Below, one piece after another: positions 1 to 11,723 of a stretch of DNA of 64,000 nucleotides. Numbering within the stretch: the stretch's first letter is position 1; each line of letters opens with the position of its first letter. The stretch is from Gordius sp. MW1. Taxonomy: Eukaryota > Nematomorpha > Gordioida > Gordea > Gordiidae. The stretch covers positions 15,943,001 to 16,007,000 of the forward strand of contig OZ038530.1 of NCBI GenBank assembly GCA_964036665.1, read 5' to 3'. The position numbers and the translations under genes are program-made. The notes beneath the pieces were generated by a model, which ran no database searches, was not told the origin of the DNA, and saw nothing but the letters and a program-made list of their open reading frames with translations.

Positions 1-585
1 GGGCTGACAGGATTTAAAAGGCCTCTCTCCAAGATTTAAAAAAAGCGCCAAGAGGAGCTTGGCAAGCACTTCGAGAAAAATATTCTAAAATTCAATTGTA
101 CAAATGGAACGACAATAGCCAGGTGACGCTGGCAACAAATCGAACAGATGTCCTTGCAAGTACACGAAGTGCACTAGGTATAACAGGTCGGCTAAGAGTC
201 GGATTACGGTTCCGCAACCCACCCTTATTAGCGAATACAATAAGGGAATGGGGGTGTCGACCTTTTTGACCAATTTCGGGGCTATTATCGAGTGGGCATA
301 CGTTCTAAAAAATGGTATTGGCCCATAGTACGATTTTGTCTCAATGCTGCCGTTGTTAATTCATGGCTATTGTATCGAAAAGTTCATAACGGGATTCCCC
401 TATTTATTTTTTGGGGGGAAGATAACAGTCCCATATATTTCGCGGTTGAGGACGGTATATTAAAGGCGTACCTGCAATGTTTATACTGAGGTGCGGTTCG
501 ATAAGCAAGAACATTGGCCTGCAAAGAACCCGAGGTGTGGTCTTTGTCACAAGTCTGTGAATGCACAAAATTCAACATAGGTCTT
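1..585 (+). pseudogene. piggyBac transposase C-terminal relic, copy 1
   Basis: Degenerate 3' part of a piggyBac transposase gene, entering from outside the window. Reading + with frame changes shows LYKWNDNSQVTLATNR (about 91-140), then RITVPQPTLISEYNKGMG (about 200-252), RSKKWYWPIVRFCLNAAVVN (about 298-360) and the start of the Cys-rich tail (HWPAKNPRCGLC, about 510-545). The same blocks occur on the minus strand at 1071-1906. Frameshifts near 170-200 and 255-290 and a stop in the Cys-rich tail show that it is dead. The family carries out cut-and-paste transposition at TTAA; no terminal repeats were identified here. Confidence 0.8.
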
Positions 586-1070
586 CTTATAAATTGTTTT
601 ATTCAATATCATACTCCTTAACTTGTTACACACTATTATTTCATATTTTTTATATGAATGTTTTAATAAATTATTAATATCTGACAATATTAGACGCCTA
701 AAACCAGGATTGAAATACACATTTTTAAATTAATTTTTTACATTATAATCATAGTTATGATTAATTTTTGCTTGAGGACATAAGCCCCTGCCAGTCTCCT
801 TTAAGCTACGCCTATGATTTTACAGAAAATAGGGTGGCTATGGTATAAAAATTGCTTTTATTATATAGCGATATTAACAGCAGTCTCCTATCGTATGAAA
901 TAAACGACACTTCATAAATGGCGGTAATAATATTTTTTTTCAATTAGTTCTTTTGGTGCAAAATCATATGGGAATTCCAAATTTTACTAAAATCCGTGTA
1001 AGATTAAGCAATTATAAATATTGAAGAAGCATATTTTATTTGATATATAATTATTAAATCAATATGATAA
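586..1070. other. AT-rich spacer between two piggyBac relics
   Basis: About 485 bp between the 3' ends of two convergent piggyBac relics. No coding block, tRNA or clear terminal repeat was seen. Confidence 0.5.
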
Positions 1071-2860
1071 TTATCGCGTATGATACAAAGTAAAACATTC
1101 AAAGTGCAATCCGATGTTACATTTACTCCAAATATATTTAGCACACTTAGTACAAGCTGCGCATCTTCTCTGCGTGGGGTTTTTGGCAGGCCAATGCACC
1201 TTATTATCGTATCTAACTTCGTCGTATACGTTGAGTGAATTGGCAGGATTTATAGCCCTTACTCGCGTTAACTTGAGGCCGCGAGTAAGGGGATTGTTAT
1301 TCTTCGGGTAAAGTCCAACAAGGGAATCTCTTTCTCTGATTCTCGATAAAGTAGCCATGCATTGACTACAGATGCGTTCAAACAAAAACGGATTATAAGC
1401 CAGTACCATTTTTTTGAACGAATTTTTACTCGATAGGCTGCACGAAGATCAACTCCACCCATTCCTTTATTATACTCAGCTACAAGACTGGGTTGCGGAA
1501 CCATAATGCGCTTCTTGGCAATAGAATTATAACGAAGACAATGAGTGAACGTGTTGGCTAAGGCATCATTGCGATTTGAAGCCAATGTAAACTGATTGCT
1601 ATCCTTCCACCGATAAAGAGTGATTTTCCCCTCTTCATTGCGAAGTACGTCAAAAGCTCCTTTTTCTGCCTTTTTCAAATCTTTTAAGGAAGCTATTTCG
1701 ATTCTATCCTTTCTAATTGTTCTAATTATAAAAATACCCTGATGCCCCATATCTCGCATTAATTCTAAGGAATTAAAATAATTGTCTATAAATATGTGAC
1801 TTTTAAAGGGGACGAATCCAGACACCATTTTTTTACCACAAAACTCCCAAGGGGAACTCCAGGAGAACCATCCTCTCGACCTTCGTATAATTTTAATCTG
1901 CAACAATAACCATTACGTTTGTTGAGGCACCAAAACTTGAACCCAAATCTGATAGGTTTTCCACAAATAAACTGTTTGATATGATATTTGTCAAAATATG
2001 GCTCCATTCCCTCGTCCAAAGAATAATAAGTGGTGTGAGGCAGGCTCAATTTTTCAAACTTATTATTCATATGGGTTATTAGTGAAGAAACTTTTTTGCC
2101 ACCTCCTATTTTGTTGGAAAAATGCAAATATTTGAAAATAGTCAATTTATCTCTTGACATACTGTTTGAAATTGAGATGTTCTTGACATCAGCTTGTGTT
2201 TCCCACTAAAGTCTTCTATTTGGGAGTAGGTTATAACCAGATACCAATAATATTCCCAAAAACTTGTACAGTTCCTCCACATTGGTGGAAAATATATTAT
2301 CTGAATATTTCTATTTAGCATAGTTTTCACTTTTCTTGCATACATATTCCAAGAAAGGTTGGTCCCAAAATAATTGGAACACTTCTAAGGGTGTTATATT
2401 TGAATCTATTATACTGTTTACTAAGGTAAAATGTTCATCTTTTCTGTTTTGAATTCTATACTGGCTACCATTTATTTATATATTTTTACGCGAAATTCTC
2501 TTCCATTCTGCCAATTTTTGTTTTTTGTTATTCGTTAATGAATTTTGATCTAAAGATAATTTGTCTTTATGAGGTTCTAAATCAATAACTTCATTTTCAT
2601 TAGTTAGAACATGTACATTTGATTTTTTTGCCAAAATACCTTTTCCCAAAACTCTAGGATCATTCACATATATTTCATTTTCATCTTCTGCCTTATCATT
2701 ACAGTCAGTATCATAGAAGTCATTCAGGGGGAATGATTTCTAGACATACACTTTGTATATTATTTAAAATTTCTTCATCTGTTTCCAACAACTGAATGAA
2801 AACTTCTGTATTCAAAATTCTCACTTGCCCACTGTATGATATATCACACGTTCAAATATG
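1071..2860 (-). pseudogene. piggyBac transposase, near full-length relic, copy 2
   Basis: Minus-strand piggyBac transposase in several frames. In coding order: N-terminal acidic piece (about 2850-2476, DPRVLGKGILAKKS), a middle piece 2345-2142 (WRNCTSFWEYYWYLVITYSQ), the start of the DDE domain at 2160-1786 (YYSLDEGMEPYFDKYHIKQF), the core at 1906-1268 with IFIDNYFNSLELMRDMG and EYNKGMGGVDL, and the C-terminal cysteine-rich domain at about 1230-1071 (RRCAACTKCAKYIWSKC). The aspartates of D..D..D fall in DEGMEPYFD, FIDNY and GGVDL. Frames change at about 2150, 1880 and 1300, so no intact product exists. Its 3' end faces copy 1, about 500 bp away. Confidence 0.88.
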
Positions 2861-3249
2861 TTAACATATATTTTTTAAAATAATAATAAAAAGGATTAAT
2901 ATATATATATTTATGAAAGATACAAGCCTTGTTTTATATAAATATCTATAATATATTATATTATAATGAATTTTTTATTAGCATTTAATGATTTGAATTT
3001 TTTTGATTTAGGTTTTTTGAAGCTGTTTTTGAAGGCATTATATTAACGCGCAAAATAAAAATAACCCACAGGGAATGTAAAGTAAATTTTTAGCTTTCAA
3101 ATAAGATATATTTTGTTAAAAATAGAAAAGGTTAAGTGTGCGAATTTATTAATTGAAAAGGTACAGTTTGCGTATGATATATACGACGTTAGGCTTTAAT
3201 GGGATTGTTGACCGTTTGCAGCATTATTTTGAACTATTTCTGTTGCTCC
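2861..3249. other. AT-rich spacer, no gene seen
   Basis: Low-complexity AT-rich DNA with a short TA run near 2900-2912. No ORF or terminal repeat could be supported. Confidence 0.4.
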
Positions 3250-3657
3250 TCACGATGTTTGGAAGCATAAATTGAATGTCAGAATTGACTTCAGGAACAG
3301 GCTAGAATCAAGATCCGTACCGATAAGTAAACCGTGCAATGGTTCAGGTGATGTTTTAATCTCCGTTAATCGTACTTTTCCTGATGCGCAACACATACCG
3401 GCTGACTCATTTTTATATTTAAGTGCAAGACAATGAGGACATACCTTGTCCATAGTACCAATCACTTTGGAATGGGCGTAATATTCAACATCAGGCTCAT
3501 ACTGGAATGCTAATCGAAGGAATGAAGCCGATTTAAATGCTAGATGTACTTGTTGGCGTTGTTGGTCATTTTCTCTACGTGTGTTAATTACAAATCGGCG
3601 GGCTTTTAATCGTCTGTTGATTTCGTTCATCTCGTGCCTCTTGCGATTGTAATTCAC
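3250..3657 (-). pseudogene. Helitron Rep/helicase protein, N-terminal fragment
   Basis: The 135-residue reading resembles the N-terminal region of Helitron-encoded proteins of arthropods. An Arg/Lys-rich leader is followed by MDKVCPHCLALKYKNESAGM, then CCASGKVRL, and a Leu-rich segment ending KSILTFNLCFQ. The Cys pairs and the CCASGKV block are characteristic of the zinc-binding region before the Helitron_like_N domain. The Rep HUH motif and the Pif1-type helicase are absent, so it is a fragment. Family role: rolling-circle transposition. Confidence 0.75.
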
Positions 3658-3929
3658 GTATTTGGGCCATCCTCACGCATATCTGCATTGTTTTGTAGGA
3701 TTTGTTCGTCTGTTCTATGTGCTCTAATATTTATCATGACTGCATTTGTTTCGTTTGACGACCCAAATTGTTCCTTTTGCGTTTTTACCTATAAATATAA
3801 CATATTTAATATATCAAATTGAATTACTTAAAGGTGAAAACATTAAACTATCGAATATTCATGCAGGCTACGCGAATTTAACAACAAACACCGTGACACG
3901 AGAATTTTATATATTAAATAATTGACTTT

Positions 3930-4135
3930 TAAGGACCTTTGCGATTCCATGACCGTTTATATAATCTCTGGCTCGTTTATAAATCGTCAGGCCCTTTAAA
4001 AAATTCTCAGGCCCGCGCGAGCCCGTTCCATTAATTGTTGTGCCTGTCCGGGCCCGGCCCTTTTAAATTTTTATGATACAAAGCCCCCGTACCCGCCCGC
4101 GGGCCGGGCTTGCCAGTGCAGATCTCTAGGCACGA
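3930..4135. repeat. Degenerate G+C-rich repeat, hAT-MITE end-like
   Basis: A G+C-rich island in AT-rich DNA made of GGCCCGG/CCGGGCC-type words (4000-4115), ending GCAGATCTCTAGG. It resembles the ends of the element at 43899-44576, which has GGGCTCGGGCC words and ends GCAGGGCTCTA. No target duplication was found, so this is probably an old, broken relative. Confidence 0.4.
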
Positions 4136-4500
4136 TTAAGTGGCCATTGGTCTAAACCGCTTATCTGCTAAAACAGATGTTTTATAAATAATTTAAATAA
4201 GCATCCTCGGAGTCGTTAGTCGGTGGTAAGTGTATCTTAATTTTGCCGGCAACTTTAGTGTTTTTCAAAGCTGATTTATTGATTAAAACATTTGTATTAT
4301 CGCCCGAAGAGTAAAGAATATAAAATCATTTAAGTGGAACACCACGATGCCTTAGGATAAAATGATATGGCATCAAATCTAAACTTTAGTTTAACTTTCA
4401 TAAACCTACCATCCCTTGTCTGCATTTATATATTTACGAATCGCACTAAATCCTCTCTGAATTTATATAAATAAATTAAATCCTAGAGATCTCGATATAG

Positions 4501-4850
4501 AAGCCATGGAGGTGATCGATGACAAGCAATTACCTAGGTGCCGGGTCAACGGTTGTGGGGGTCTTTTACGGCCACACATTGTATGGTTCGGGGAAAATTT
4601 GGAGGATCAAGTTTTGCAGCGGGCCTACGAAGCTATTGATTCTTGCGATTTTTGTATCGTGGTAGGTACCTCTTCACAAGTGTACCCGGCCGCATCTTTT
4701 TCTCAACTCGTTTCAGCCAGAGATGTACCCGTAGCCGAATTTAATTTGGAATCAACTTTAAAACTGACACCTTCTAGTCCTTATTATTTCTTCCCTGGGC
4801 CTGTAGGAGAAACACTACCCCCATTGATAAATGGCCTTATCAACGAATAA
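4501..4850 (+). CDS. SIRT5: Sirtuin-5 (NAD-dependent protein deacylase), terminal exon
   Basis: C-terminal part of a class III sirtuin of the SIRT5 group, a mitochondrial NAD-dependent lysine desuccinylase/demalonylase. Visible are LPRCRVNGCGGLLRPHIVWF (second Cys pair of the structural zinc site, then the conserved RPHIVWFGE), IVVGTSSQVYPAA (NAD-pocket GTSS), and VAEFNLE, all in family order. The frame runs to TAA at 4848-4850. An AG acceptor at 4499-4500 suggests the exon starts at 4501 rather than at the in-frame ATG 4506. The Rossmann core with the catalytic HG motif is not in the upstream 4.5 kb, which is full of transposons, so the earlier exons lie outside the window or were not recognised. 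A truncated copy is the alternative, but there are no breaks in this exon. Confidence 0.88.
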
Positions 4851-4871
4851 TTTTTATTAACCTAATATACA

Positions 4872-4877
4872 AATAAA
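4872..4877 (+). terminator. Poly(A) signal of the SIRT5 gene
   Basis: AATAAA lies 22 bp after the SIRT5 stop codon on the same strand. Confidence 0.6.
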
Positions 4878-5165
4878 CAATACAACTAAAATCTTTCCAT
4901 TTTTTATGAAAGATGGTTAATATGTTTCTTTTTAATTATGAAATATTTAAGCATATATTGAAAGTCAAATGCTTCGCAATTTCTGGTGGATATTTTTTTA
5001 TCAACATTCATAATTTAACTAATTAGTTGTACACTTGTAAAAACAACATGCAATGTGCATCATTATTGGTAATAAGAGTTTTGAGGTTTTCAATAAATTG
5101 CACATATATAGTTTTATAGCAAATACTTTTACATTAAAAAATTAAACAATTCTATTTTATTAATA
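4878..5165. other. AT-rich 3' flank of SIRT5, nothing seen
   Basis: No coding block or repeat end was recognised. Confidence 0.4.
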
Positions 5166-5169
5166 AAAT

Positions 5170-5460
5170 TTTTCATTTTACCCCTATCGTTGCCTCGTGC
5201 TCTGGGACATTTGGTCCGGCAGCCATTAAGCTTTTCAAAGAAATCAGCCGTCGCTGCCCGCCCTCTAAATATTCCGCAAATTTTTTACTTAAACAAAAAA
5301 TTGGTATTATAGCAAAGTACAATTTTAAATCCCTGGCCGACAGCTGGTCACTTTTAATAGATGACACATGCGACGCTTTTGAATTATAATTTTTATTTTG
5401 TTTTATACCCACTCTTATATTTTTCCAATTTTAACACTTCGTTTTTATAATGTTTTTAAG
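5170..5460 (-). pseudogene. Dispersed exon-like fragment, copy 1 (unknown gene)
   Basis: Minus-strand reading gives FCLSKKFAEYLEGGQRRLIS followed by LKSLMAAGPNVPEHEATIGVK. The same block recurs at 46355-46640 (same orientation, with matching noncoding flank, ACAGCTGG..CACTTTTAATAGATG) and more divergently at 31627-31860. The parent gene is not recognised. Three decayed copies suggest a duplicated or retroposed exon carried by a repeat. No function is proposed. Confidence 0.5.
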
Positions 5461-5807
5461 TTCAAATAAACACTAAGTTTAAATAATAGAATACCTGTCG
5501 TCACACCTCCAGAGTTCTTCTGTCGTTTGTGAAATAATACTTCATGAGCTGAATTTTTTGAGGTAGGCTCTTTGTTTCTTATCAAATGCCCCAGGCGTCA
5601 CACCTTCCCCTATGTATTTAATAATTACATCAAAATCATATTTTGCTCTCTAAAAATTAATTGAGCATGCATGTCAGAGACGTATGGCTAGAATACACCT
5701 GTTCTCCATAATGTGGCCATGATTTCAGTTTTTTGGAAACCAGTTGGAATAGATCTCTGCACGTTGCCTAAAACAGAACAAGGCAACATATGTTGATGGT
5801 TATTGAT
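5461..5807. other. Spacer, no gene seen
   Basis: AT-rich sequence without a supported feature. Confidence 0.4.
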
Positions 5808-6285
5808 TGAGATGCACCGATACCAAGTATCGGCATGGTATCGGCGCCGATACCTTGCCAAAAGTATCGGCTGATACTTTGCTAGTATCGGCAATTACCA
5901 AGCCGATACCTTTTTCAATATGAAACTCAAAAAATTATATTTATAGTATCTCCTACCATTAAAAAATAGAGGACTTTTTAAATTTTTTGAAATTGTTTCA
6001 TTTGATTGGCTATAAATATTTCTATGCGGAGTATAATAAACTCATTGACCATCTGTCCCGAATAACTGCGCTTTTAAGTATATATTGTTTTATTTTAAAA
6101 ATTATTATATATTAAGCCTTAGATGGATTCTTTAGATACACTATGGAGTTATTAATTTGCATATATTTTTTAGTATAAAAATTTTTTTTATTATAAGTAT
6201 CGGCATGGTATCGGTATCGGCAAAAAAATCTTAGGTATCGGCTGGTATCGGTATCGGCACAAAATGGTGGTATCGTGCATCTCTA
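5808..6285. mobile_element. hAT-like MITE with TATCGG subterminal repeats, copy 1
   Basis: The ends are GAGATGCACCGATACC and, inverted, TATCGTGCATCTCTA. Each flank is filled with repeats of TATCGG/CCGATA. It aligns nearly end to end with 58113-58697. The shared middle contains ATGGATTCTTTAGATACACT, after which this copy lacks the rest of the BED-finger reading frame present in the other copy, so it is an internal deletion derivative. No clear target duplication remains. Confidence 0.8.
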
Positions 6286-6414
6286 ATTTCTTTTCCAAGT
6301 TGGTTGAGGCCAGGCCTATGAAGTCTTATTCGGCCAAGGAGACTTCTTAAAATTTATGACAAATCTTTTGTCGGTGTGACTGCCCCAAAGTAAATAAGTT
6401 AATTCATCCTTTAT

Positions 6415-7030
6415 ATCGTTTCATATTGTAATAAGTGACCAAGGTCGTGCGTTTGTCAACTCACTGACAGAGGACTTGTATGCCATCTTAAGGAGTCAAC
6501 TCTGGGATTATCTCCGCCTACCATTCACGGCTAATGGTCTGGTTGGAAGGGCCAACCGGACCATTGTTAACTCCTTGGTGAAAGTATTGAAGAACGAGAC
6601 CAACAAATGGGACATTGTTTTACCTGGACATGCTTTACTTACCATGAAACAACGGTAATATATATAGGTTTTCTATTTTGAATGATTTTTGTCGGTCCAC
6701 AAAGTTCAGACCTTTGGGGCTACAGCCCAATTCGTTTTTTCGGATGATGAGGAACAAGAGGAGTTTTTTCAGACAAAGGATCTTGATTATGAATCCTTTG
6801 ATGGGAAAAAGCTCATGAAGAAGTCCAAAATAATATATGACTTGACACTTGTTAATATACTGGGAGCGCAGTCTAGGAAAAAGGCTGATTACGAGAAGCG
6901 ACATCAACAGTGGATGATATCGTTCTCGTCTTCAACTCTAGCAGGGCGGAGAGAAAATACGACTATATGGCAGCAGTATGGCTCGAGCCATACAAGATTG
7001 CCTCTGGTCCCCGTGGTATGTTATATTAAT
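6415..7030 (+). pseudogene. Integrase relic (Gypsy/Ginger type), core and C-terminus
   Basis: Reads ISDQGRAFVNSLTEDLYAIL (second catalytic Asp region, about 6431-6490), then FTANGLVGRANRTIVNSLVK with the position of the catalytic Glu degenerate, and NKWDIVLP. After a frame break, an acidic DDEEQEEFF linker and KKADYEKRH (about 6880-6905) follow. The next frame resembles the DIVLVFN segment seen at the C-termini of such integrases. A relic, not a gene. An N-terminal H2C2-type piece of a similar protein lies at 19434-19800, too far away to be the same copy. Confidence 0.65.
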
Positions 7031-7133
7031 TTTTATCTAATATCTTTATAAGAACATACAGAATAAAAACGGTGGAAGGAATCATTTTGACAATACCTCT
7101 GTTGAGGATTTAGAATAGAAAAAAGAATATTCA

Positions 7134-8676
7134 TAGTGATGCTGAAAAACCTGGAAAAATCTAGGTCTCGCCTCACGAGAATTTGAAAAATGGAGTCGAG
7201 ATCGAGACGACAATTTTGATGTAGACGAGACTATACGAGATTTTTTCGGCGAGATCTCGACTTTTTATGGATCGTTAGATTTTAGTAAATTATTGTGTAT
7301 TTTATTTTCATGATTTACATTAAGGTATTAAGTATAAATCAATATGTATGGAATAGATTTGATATTAAAAAAATCCCTAAGTGTAGTAAATATTATAAAT
7401 TTTTGCACAATATTTAAAATTTGGCAATCATTTACCTAAGTGTGGTTGACCCTTAAGGTATGTGAATAATTTTATAATATATTTATCACATATTTGTATC
7501 CATAGCATTATTATAATAAATATCACAAAATTTTAGGCTTAGAATAAGTTTTGATGGAATAATAAGTATTACTAAAGAATATTTGAATTTCGCAGTTACT
7601 CATCCTACATGATGCGGTAATTATAAATTGGTGATTAATTAGTTTAAATAATTATACATTAGGCTAAGGTGGCTCGAGATTTTTGAGCACCCGCCTAACG
7701 ATTACAAAAATACAATAGAGTATTTAATGACACCATAATAGATTAAATCTTAAATAATGAGTTTTCTAGAAGTTTTTATGCTTTAACTAATAGTACACCT
7801 CCCAATTTTGAACCTTAATAAGAAGTTATGTGAGTACATAGGTATGTCATATGCATTACTTTTCACATTATAAGCTAGGATGGCAAGTGCATTCAATTTT
7901 ACTTTAATTTCTATAATTGTGCAATATAAAATAAATACACGAACCTATAGTATTCGATAAATAACTATTTAATGGCAAAGTTAATTAGAATCGGAAAGCA
8001 ATTATTTGTAATATTAATTTGTTAAAACACTATGTTCTTAATCCTAAATAATGCTGCTTTTATTGTTGTTTTTACAACCTTTTAATATGTGCAACTAGTT
8101 ATCAATTCTGTAAATAACTCGCACTTTGGGGTTTATAATGCTATTGTAAACATGCATTAAACACTATGGAGTATGATTGATGATGGTAATCTCAATGGAC
8201 TTAAACATTTGCCTTAAATGTTAAGGTCTACTTTGAAGCCTTAGCCATGGTTAATAAAGGGTCTCAATTTGCTCAATTATGCAAGCGTATAATTTTCTAA
8301 CTCTATTTAGGGATGACAAACACAGTGAATTTTATACAAATGTTATGATTTGCTTTCAAATTTATTTATAGTTTTTTTAGTCTGCATTTCCCATAGAAAA
8401 TGTTATCTTTGTGAATTAGTTCATATCTTTATATTGTCAATGAGATGTCGTGTCCCGCTAAATCTTTAAAAAGTTTGTGTATTAAAGTTTTTCAAAAAAA
8501 TGTTTGCCATTTGGATTTTAACGCTTATTTGATATTTTTAATAAAACAGGAGAAAATTATATTCAGTATATATTTTTTTTAAAAAAAGTCGAGACGAGAC
8601 GAGACCGAGATTTTTCTAGACCGAGACGAGATCGAGATTTTCAGAATAGCTTCCGAGACGAGATTTTCTTTTTCAG
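7134..8676 (+). mobile_element. hAT-like MITE with TCTCG/GAGAC arrays, copy K1
   Basis: The left end is TAGTGATGC followed by about 130 bp of GAGAC/TCTCG words (7163-7262). The interior is AT-rich noncoding DNA. The right end is another GAGACGAG array (8586-8670). The interior aligns with the reverse complement of 11724-12859, for example around 7270-7330 and 8440-8520. The outermost right terminus is missing. No transposase was seen: a non-autonomous element whose subterminal arrays are presumably transposase-binding sites. Confidence 0.8.
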
Positions 8677-9594
8677 GTAAAAACTATATTTGGTATAAAT
8701 TATCGTTTAGATGAAGAATCAGTTGTTTCGCGGAAATTAAAATTCTGTTCTTTAAGTACAGTTTGGTCAAAAGAACAAATAGAAAGTTATTAAATATATA
8801 TTTATAAATTAACATTTGATCAATTTCAGGTTAGTAGTTTCTTTCCATTTGAAGCCAGTAGATCCACGAGATGTTGGAAATCTCAATTGCTTTATATCCG
8901 CAAATATATGTATTCGGAATTTTTTAGGGACGATGTAAGTCGTGTTATGCAACCTTACATTGCCCCTCTATCTAATTCGACATATATGCGTGATAATAAA
9001 ATGGCGGATGTTTGTACGTGGGCCATATAAATGGAGATATTTTTGGCCGCAACTATTTTTGATAAATATATAAACAAATGAAGTTTTATCCCTTGTGAAA
9101 GACAAAATATGTAATAATTTCTTGTAGCGATAATTCTAATTATATATACAATTGTAATTGATAAATATTTTACTCAAATTGATCAGTTTATCAATATTTA
9201 AAAAAAAATAATATTAAACAACTTACTTTCAATAAATTTTTTAATTTTTTAAATCTTAAACTCATTTGATATAGAAGAACTTATATAATACATGATTAAA
9301 TGAAATATTTCAGAAATTGAGTATCTTACCATTAAGATCCATAAAATCAGAAATTTTAGTCAGATGAAAAATAAGGAAAACGTCAGGATTATATAAGACA
9401 CTTGTCACCTATCAATTTTGAGATCAATGAACATGTAAGCCATGTAAATTTTAACAAATTTTAATTTGCATTTTGTATCGCGGGCAATTTCAAATTCATC
9501 TACTTAATTTAATATCATTTACCCGAATCAAATTTGCAGTAAAATCATCGTTTTGTGGCTATCAAATCTGAAATTAATATATCATTGCGGATAA
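8677..9594. other. AT-rich intergenic DNA, no gene seen
   Basis: No reading frame or element end could be supported. Confidence 0.4.
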
Positions 9595-9765
9595 ATTGTA
9601 TATTATAAAATGCTGTTGTTAATGTTTAACTAGTTAAATATTTTAAATTGTATATCTTAAAGTTGTTCTTTCCTTATGTGTGTCCATTTAGAATGGCGGA
9701 AAAGGGGGTATATTTTTTTAATGCTGAGTCTATTTAGTCTATAGAAACCGATAAAAACGTCGAAC
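9595..9765 (+). repeat. Diverged direct repeat, copy 1
   Basis: Shares with 10728-10925 the ordered words AAAATGCTG..GTTAATG or TTTAATG, TTTAACTAGTT, TCCTTATGTGTG or CCCTTATCTGTG, AATGGCGG and TATTTAGTCTAT or TATCTAGTCTAT. The separation is about 1.13 kb. Probably part of an unclassified interspersed repeat. Confidence 0.55.
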
Positions 9766-10727
9766 GAATATTTTTAGCTCAAATTTTTATAACTTAATAT
9801 AATTTAGGGGTTTGCGAAATGCGGTGCTAGCAAGCGCAATATAGATTTGATGGTTCGTGTAAAACTCTATAGATTATTATTTTTATGTTTTACTTGATTT
9901 TAACGGTAAAAATTTATTTAAGCTCTTTTCAAATAAATAAAAGTATGTATATTTTTAGTTTGGATAAATTTTCAAGATTCATAAAATTTTAGAATATTAC
10001 CAAAACATTGAACCTCAAAAGAGTTTTAGCGTAATCTATATTAAACTACAGTTTAATGCTAATAATATTGTACAATATATAAAGTTTTTCAAATCGATGA
10101 TAATTGAAATATAATGCCCGTATTAAACAAGTTTACTAATCCTAATTTTAAAATTATATTTGAAATATTATATGACAAAAGGTCTAACCCTATGATTAAC
10201 AATGTTTATCATCTAATCGGGATTATCTGTCATCGAGGGTGTATATGGTTAAAATTTAACTGTTAAATCAAATTATAATAATAGAAATTTCATAAGGCAC
10301 ATTCTTTTAAATAACAAAAATGGAGAATATAATAACCTAACAAAAAACTTATAACTGGTTACATTCAGTCTCTATAGAAAGCCGCAACTATAAATATTTA
10401 TTAAATTTATTTTTTATAAATTGTCAATGTTATCAGAATTGTAGATTCGCACTATAAAACAAATATGACACCCAAACATATTGACAATTATAGGACTAAG
10501 CCTGGCAGATTTATAAGGTCATGCGCACTTTAGAAATAAGCTATCTATTAAATTTAAAGGACTAACAAAGTGAATAAAGTATATAGATTCTTATTTAAAT
10601 TTACCCTTTATTAAAACAGGAAAAGTGAATTAATCTTCCCTAATAAACAAAAAAGAATGTTCATAAATGATTATTTTATAAAATGCATATGGCATTAAAT
10701 TGCCATTATCACAATGTTTTTATGAAT

Positions 10728-10925
10728 TTTGTAAGTGATACATTATTTTAAAATGCTGCTTTTAATGTTTAACTAGTTCAATATTCTTTATTACGTTTTA
10801 AAACCAAAATTACTATAATCTATATGTCCTTCCCTTATCTGTGCACATTTCAAAATGGCGGGAAAATGTTACACTTATTTAAAGTTGATGAGCGGTCTAT
10901 CTAGTCTATGTCTACATGCGCTTAA
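10728..10925 (+). repeat. Diverged direct repeat, copy 2
   Basis: Second copy of the 9595-9765 repeat, same orientation, immediately before the decayed K2 element. The DNA between the two copies (about 9766-10727) is AT-rich and holds no supported feature. Confidence 0.55.
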
Positions 10926-10949
10926 AATTTGAATTTAAGCTCTGGCCTT

Positions 10950-11723
10950 TAGCGTTTTTAGATAATTATTTAATATATTTATTACATATTTGTATCCTGA
11001 GCATTATTATAATAATAGGAACATGCAAAATGATTTCTGATAAAGTAGTAATATTACTAAAACATCCTCACATTTCGCAACAGTTCCATCATTCTGTTTT
11101 ATGTGATGATATTTTTAATTGTTAATTAAACATAATTATATAGATTTGGCTAAAGATTTTTTGAGGCCACTGCGGATTCTGTGCCTTCCGAACGATTGAT
11201 TTCGAGTTCAACCATTTACCAAGATTAATGATTGAACTCATCATGGCACGCCTCTAAAATTCTCAAGCTACTAAATTATGCATTTGTTATTGTTTGCCAT
11301 TTACATTTCCTTTCACATTATAATGGTAGGGTTGGCAGGTGCATTCTAATCTATTAAATTTTCTCTAAGCGTAATTTTGCAAAACAATAAAATATAAGCC
11401 TAAGCTTTATTAGTAAATGTATATTTTGTGGCGATTTATAATGGTAAAAGTATATATTTTGAACATAATATGATATGGTTTAACAATATAAAAAAATGAG
11501 TTCGTTTTTAATGTAAAAGGATTAGTTATGAAATTATATAGGTGCAATTTATTGAAACCTTAAAATTTTTATGTTATTAATTTAGCAACAACGCTACTTT
11601 TTTAATTTTATTACAACTTTGTGATGTGTGCGACTAATTGCTTATGTTATATAATTTATGGTTTCTATGACAATCTAATAATAATGTAAATGCATATGTT
11701 CTTTAGAAACAAATCGATAAGTG
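10950..11723 (+). mobile_element. hAT-like MITE of the TCTCG family, old partial copy K2
   Basis: The interior resembles K1 (7460-8160), e.g. ATTACATATTTGTATCC and the following CATTATTATAATAATA. It also resembles 62440-63290. No TCTCG end is kept on the left. Copy K3 is inserted into it at 11723/12860, with flanking target copies GATAAGTG. The host sequence resumes at 12868. Confidence 0.6.

Noticed and set aside
3634-3822. 62-codon + ORF opposite the Helitron fragment
   Set aside because: Partly antisense to the Helitron reading; no motif.
10916-11125. 69-codon + ORF in the TCTCG-family copy K2
   Set aside because: Lies in noncoding MITE interior; AT-rich chance frame.
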